Shown piece after piece: positions 35,314 through 38,374 of a stretch of 38,374 nt of DNA. Position 1 is the first letter of the stretch. Each line of letters begins with the position of its first letter. The DNA is taken from positions 1 to 38,374 of the forward strand of contig JAJDCM010000375.1 in the NCBI GenBank assembly GCA_029260825.1, read 5' to 3'. This DNA comes from Planctomycetota bacterium. Its GTDB lineage: Bacteria; Planctomycetota; JACOTG01; JAJDCM01. The translations under genes were made by a program, and so were the position numbers. The notes under the pieces were generated by a model. That model did not search any database, was not told the origin of the DNA, and worked only from the letters and a program-made list of their open reading frames with translations.

Positions 35314-37385
35314 TGAATCTGGATGCTCCGGTAACAGGGGTCAACGGTGTAGGACCGGCCATTTCTGGCTTTCTCCGAGAACTTGGCATCTACACGGTCC
35401 GGGATCTTCTCTTTCATGTGCCCAACCGGCATGAGGATCGACGGGAGCGGGAGACGTTCGAGTCCATCCGCGGTGGCGAATCAGGAATCGTTCTTGCCGA
35501 GGTGACACATATTCACGCAAGGAGGATTCGAGGGGGCCGGTCTGTGGTAGAGGCAAAGCTCAAGGATGAGACCGGAACCGCCAAGGCCATCTGGTTCCAT
35601 CAACCCTACCTTGTCCGGTCCATTGCCGTCGGCACTCGAGCTCTCTTTCGGGGAAAGGTAAAGCGGTCGGCAAATGTCGAGATGCTGAACCCGGAGTTCG
35701 AGGTTGTTCGGGGGGACAACAGAACAAAGGGCTTCGGGAAGTTTGATGGATTGGTCCCGGTTTACCCCGGGACGGGGAAGATCAATACGTCTCGGTTGCG
35801 GAAACTCATCGGCGAAGCGGTCGAAGAATACGGGGCTCAGATCCCGGAGATCCTACGAGAAAAAGACCTTTCTTTCTTCAACCTACCGAAAATCGAAACG
35901 ACACTCCGGTGGTTCCATCAACCGACTTCGGGTGAAGAGCTGAGGAGTGCGCTTTGTCGACTCAAGATGGATGAGGCCTATACTCTTCAAGTGGCCATTG
36001 CGCTCCTTCGCCAGCGTCAAATCCAGCAGCAACGGGAAGGGTTTTCCTGGTCTCGAACGACGTTGCAGGAGATTGCTCGCTGCTTTCCATTCGAGCTGAC
36101 TCCCGGGCAAAAGAAGGCCGTAAAAGAGATTCTTGCTGATCTTGCCCGAGGGCATCCGATGCACCGGCTTCTTCAGGGCGATGTGGGATCGGGAAAGACA
36201 GCGGTGGCGGCGTTTGCTGTCGCCGCGGTTGTTCTTTCGGGTGGACAGGTCGCCTTCATGGCACCCACCGAGATTCTTGCCCAGCAGCTGAATCAGGTGT
36301 TGTCCGACGTTCTTGCCCCCTTGAACCTGGGGCGAATAGAGCTCCTCACCGGAGCCGTCAAGGGACGAGCTCGGTCGGAACTCCTGTCTCGGATCGAGGG
36401 GCAAGAATCGAGCGTGGTTGTTGGCACGCACGCTCTTCTTTCGCCGGGTCTTGAGTTTTGCAACCTGCGACTCGCAATCGTTGATGAGCAACATCGGTTT
36501 GGGGTCCGGCAGCGACTCGAACTGAGACCGGATGGAAGCCTTGTCGATCTCCTGGTGATGTCCGCCACTCCCATCCCCAGGAGTGTGGCCCTGACTCTCT
36601 TTGGCGATCTTGACCACTCGGTGATCAAGGGGAAGCCAGGAGCCCGGCCAGCCGTTCAGACCCGATATGTTCCGCGAGACAAGATCTCGGATCTCCTGAT
36701 TTTTGTCCGGGAGAAAGTTGAGGCGGGCGAGCGAGTCTTTGTCATCTGCCCGCGGGTGGAGGAAGCGGAAGGAAGCGACCTCAGGGCGGCGGTTGAGGTC
36801 GCCTCACGTCTTTCGAAGGGGGCCTTTTCCGGGCTTTCGATCGGAGTCCTTCACGGTCGACTACCGGATGGGGAAAAGCGCCGGATCTTTGAGGATTTTC
36901 GGAGGGGAAACCTGTCGGTTCTCGTGTCCACCGTTGTGGTCGAGGTGGGAGTGGACGTTCCGGAAGCAACCTTGATGATCATCGTCGACGCTCATCAGTT
37001 TGGTCTTGCTCAGTTGCATCAACTTCGTGGCCGGGTCGGGCGGGGGGCCAAGAAGAGTTTCTGTTTTCTCCTCTCCGGGTCAGAAGATGTGGACAAGGAA
37101 AGGCTCCTCCTCATGACCCGGGTGTCAGACGGGTTTGAAATTGCGGAAGAGGACTTGAGGCTTCGAGGTACCGGAGCTCTTCTCGGGCTCCGTCAGCATG
37201 GGCTTTCGGATCAGCTTTTCATCGATCCGATCGAAGATCAGGAGCTGATTGCCGCGGCTCGTGCTCATGCCTTCAAGAGAGTGGAGGAGGATCCCGGGCT
37301 TCAAGATCCGGAAAACCAAGGCCTTCGGGAAGCAGTCGTTGCCCTTGCCAAACGAAAGGGGCTCGGATTCCTCCGGGTGGGTTGA
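35313..37385 (+). CDS. recG: ATP-dependent DNA helicase RecG
   Basis: RecG remodels stalled replication forks and branched DNA intermediates. The 690-residue protein has the N-terminal wedge/OB domain (~1-180), including GVGPAISGFLRELGIYTVRDLLFHVPNRHEDR in two parts. The superfamily 2 helicase core follows, with Walker A GDVGSGKT (K295), motif II DEQH (391-394), motif III MSATPIPRS and motif VI QLRGRVGRG. The C-terminal segment ends near LGLRQHGLSDQL and a short tail. Length is normal. ATG 35313 overlaps the preceding stop codon. A palindrome-containing gap separates it from the next gene. Confidence 0.96.
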   Translation: MNLDAPVTGVNGVGPAISGFLRELGIYTVRDLLFHVPNRHEDRRERETFESIRGGESGIVLAEVTHIHARRIRGGRSVVEAKLKDETGTAKAIWFHQPYLVRSIAVGTRALFRGKVKRSANVEMLNPEFEVVRGDNRTKGFGKFDGLVPVYPGTGKINTSRLRKLIGEAVEEYGAQIPEILREKDLSFFNLPKIETTLRWFHQPTSGEELRSALCRLKMDEAYTLQVAIALLRQRQIQQQREGFSWSRTTLQEIARCFPFELTPGQKKAVKEILADLARGHPMHRLLQGDVGSGKTAVAAFAVAAVVLSGGQVAFMAPTEILAQQLNQVLSDVLAPLNLGRIELLTGAVKGRARSELLSRIEGQESSVVVGTHALLSPGLEFCNLRLAIVDEQHRFGVRQRLELRPDGSLVDLLVMSATPIPRSVALTLFGDLDHSVIKGKPGARPAVQTRYVPRDKISDLLIFVREKVEAGERVFVICPRVEEAEGSDLRAAVEVASRLSKGAFSGLSIGVLHGRLPDGEKRRIFEDFRRGNLSVLVSTVVVEVGVDVPEATLMIIVDAHQFGLAQLHQLRGRVGRGAKKSFCFLLSGSEDVDKERLLLMTRVSDGFEIAEEDLRLRGTGALLGLRQHGLSDQLFIDPIEDQELIAAARAHAFKRVEEDPGLQDPENQGLREAVVALAKRKGLGFLRVG

Positions 37386-37536
37386 AGTTGGTTCTTTTCT
37401 CACTCCAGCAGGCTCTTTTGCAAGAAACGACCTGGAACAATTTCGTCCTGATCTTCATGACGAATGTGGTCATGTCGTGTAGTGTGTTGTGCATGTTTCT
37501 TGGGGTGGTAAGTCCGTGGGCCCGCACGCAGGAATT

Positions 37537-37552
37537 AACTCGGGCCCGAGTT
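37537..37552. promoter_or_regulatory. 16-bp perfect palindrome, candidate operator
   Basis: AACTCGGGCCCGAGTT is a perfect inverted repeat with no spacer. It is 26 bp upstream of the mutarotase-like start and just before its GGGAGGAG ribosome site. Position and symmetry suit a dimeric repressor site; as RNA it would form a hairpin only with a strained loop. Confidence 0.4.
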
Positions 37553-37578
37553 CAAATCGATCCGGGAGGAGACCTGTC

Positions 37579-38295
37579 ATGTCAAGTGAGCACCTACAGG
37601 GGTTGAACGAGCGTTTTGCGGTACCGAATCACGTGGTATTTGAGGAAGGGCGGGGAGGTCTACCGGTTGCTCGGATTCGGAATGAACATGCGAGCGCAAC
37701 CGTCGTGCTTCAGGGGGCTCACGTCACGAGTTTTCAGCCTGATGGTCAAGAAGAGGTCCTCTGGGTCAGCCAGGATGCCGTTTACAAGTCGGGGAAAGCC
37801 ATCCGGGGAGGGATTCCCGTGTGCTGGCCGTGGTTTGCGGACCATCCCACCGACAGTAGCAAGCCGGCCCACGGTTTTGTTCGGGCAGCGGACTGGTCGG
37901 TGGTATCGACCGAGGCTGGAGCAGACGGGAGTACTGTTCTGAAGCTAGGGATCCAGGATAGCGCAGAGAGTCGCGAACTTTTCCCCCATGCCTTTTCCTG
38001 TGAACTCACGGTTGTTGTGGGGCGGAATCTGGGGGTTGACCTCGCCGTGTTGAACACGGGATCGACTTCATTTTCGTGCGGCGGCGCTCTTCACAGTTAT
38101 TTCACAATCAACAACTGCGCGACGGTTCGGGTGCAAGGTCTGGCGGGGAAATCCTACATCGACAAAGTGGACGGTCTCGAGGTGAAGACCCAGGAGGGGC
38201 CGATTCAAATCGAGGGAGTGAAACTCGCGTTGAGCCACGCCATGGGCGGCGTCATGCAATTTAACGGAGTCATGATCCTCGGCGATGAACTTTAG
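37579..38295 (+). CDS. D-hexose-6-phosphate mutarotase-like protein, C-terminally truncated
   Basis: YeaD/YMR099c-type enzymes interconvert the anomers of hexose 6-phosphates. This 238-residue reading has the family N-terminus and core: VVLQGAHVTSFQP, VLWVSQDA, IRGGIPVCWPWF, the histidine motif KPAHGFVR (H98), GGALHSYF (H172) and YIDKVDG (D195). Normal members have about 290 residues and end with strands carrying the V-C-V-E catalytic glutamate. Here similarity stops near residue 212 (about 38214), and an unrelated tail of about 26 residues ends at TAG. No other frame restores the missing part. The start at 37579 follows GGGAGGAG. The gene is either a broken remnant, a recombinant or an assembly chimera. 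Confidence 0.75.
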   Translation: MSSEHLQGLNERFAVPNHVVFEEGRGGLPVARIRNEHASATVVLQGAHVTSFQPDGQEEVLWVSQDAVYKSGKAIRGGIPVCWPWFADHPTDSSKPAHGFVRAADWSVVSTEAGADGSTVLKLGIQDSAESRELFPHAFSCELTVVVGRNLGVDLAVLNTGSTSFSCGGALHSYFTINNCATVRVQGLAGKSYIDKVDGLEVKTQEGPIQIEGVKLALSHAMGGVMQFNGVMILGDEL

Positions 38296-38374
38296 AGGTG
38301 CGTCGCCTCGCTTTCTACACAATCATTCTCGCGTCATTACCCACGTTCAGTCCTCATCAGATCGTTTCAACCGA
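38296..38374. other. Right-hand end, no recognisable feature
   Basis: The last 79 bases follow the mutarotase-like stop. No coding pattern, hairpin with T-run or repeat is seen. In particular no frame resembles the missing mutarotase C-terminus. Confidence 0.5.

Overview
The window looks like a chromosomal segment of a Gram-negative, lipoprotein-making bacterium. I favour a deep-branching member of Planctomycetota. The reasons are the large secreted FG-GAP and IPT/TIG proteins with a shared C-terminal module, a coiled-coil membrane protein whose C-terminal fold resembles planctomycete proteins, and a primary sigma factor with a long acidic N-terminus. This placement is inference: no rRNA gene is present. 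No CRISPR array, insertion sequence, phage gene or classical defence system was seen.

Layout. (1) 1-2.5 kb, minus strand: ribH-nusB-ftsY and a partial membrane protein, probably one operon with a recognisable promoter near 2.5 kb. (2) 2.6-9.1 kb, minus strand: two translationally coupled beta-propeller genes, a 1565-residue lipoprotein with 14 FG-GAP repeats and a 584-residue secreted protein with seven related units. (3) 9.4-13.8 kb, minus strand: a secreted matrixin-like metalloprotease with a nidogen-like region and five IPT/TIG domains, preceded by a small secreted protein and followed by a clear terminator. (4) 14.0-17.4 kb, plus strand: a multi-span TMTC-like glycosyltransferase-type protein, tRNA-Ala(CGC), and an exported cyclase/kynurenine-formamidase-like protein. 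(5) 17.4-18.9 kb, minus strand: gltX. (6) 18.9-20.1 kb: a long non-coding stretch containing a GC-rich, self-complementary island of about 200 nt. (7) 20.1-24.7 kb, plus strand: rpoD with a strong terminator, then moeA-lnt. (8) 25.0-33.0 kb, plus strand: a coiled-coil envelope protein, a small one-span protein, then mreB-mreC-mreD-mrdA(PBP2)-rodA, an almost gapless rod-elongation cluster with an unusual MreC and an oversized PBP2. (9) 33.1-37.4 kb, plus strand: ECF sigma factor, zinc-finger anti-sigma factor, single-domain response regulator and recG. (10) 37.6-38.3 kb: a hexose-6-phosphate mutarotase-like gene that lacks its C-terminal catalytic part.

How the parts relate. Lnt would mature lipoproteins such as the 14-repeat propeller. 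The Mre/PBP2/RodA set makes side-wall peptidoglycan, and the adjacent ECF/anti-sigma pair is well placed to sense envelope state. The most unusual features are the C-terminal module shared by two otherwise unrelated secreted proteins, the doubled MreC signature, the PBP2 insertion, the two uncharacterised envelope proteins in front of mreB, and the structured non-coding island upstream of rpoD.
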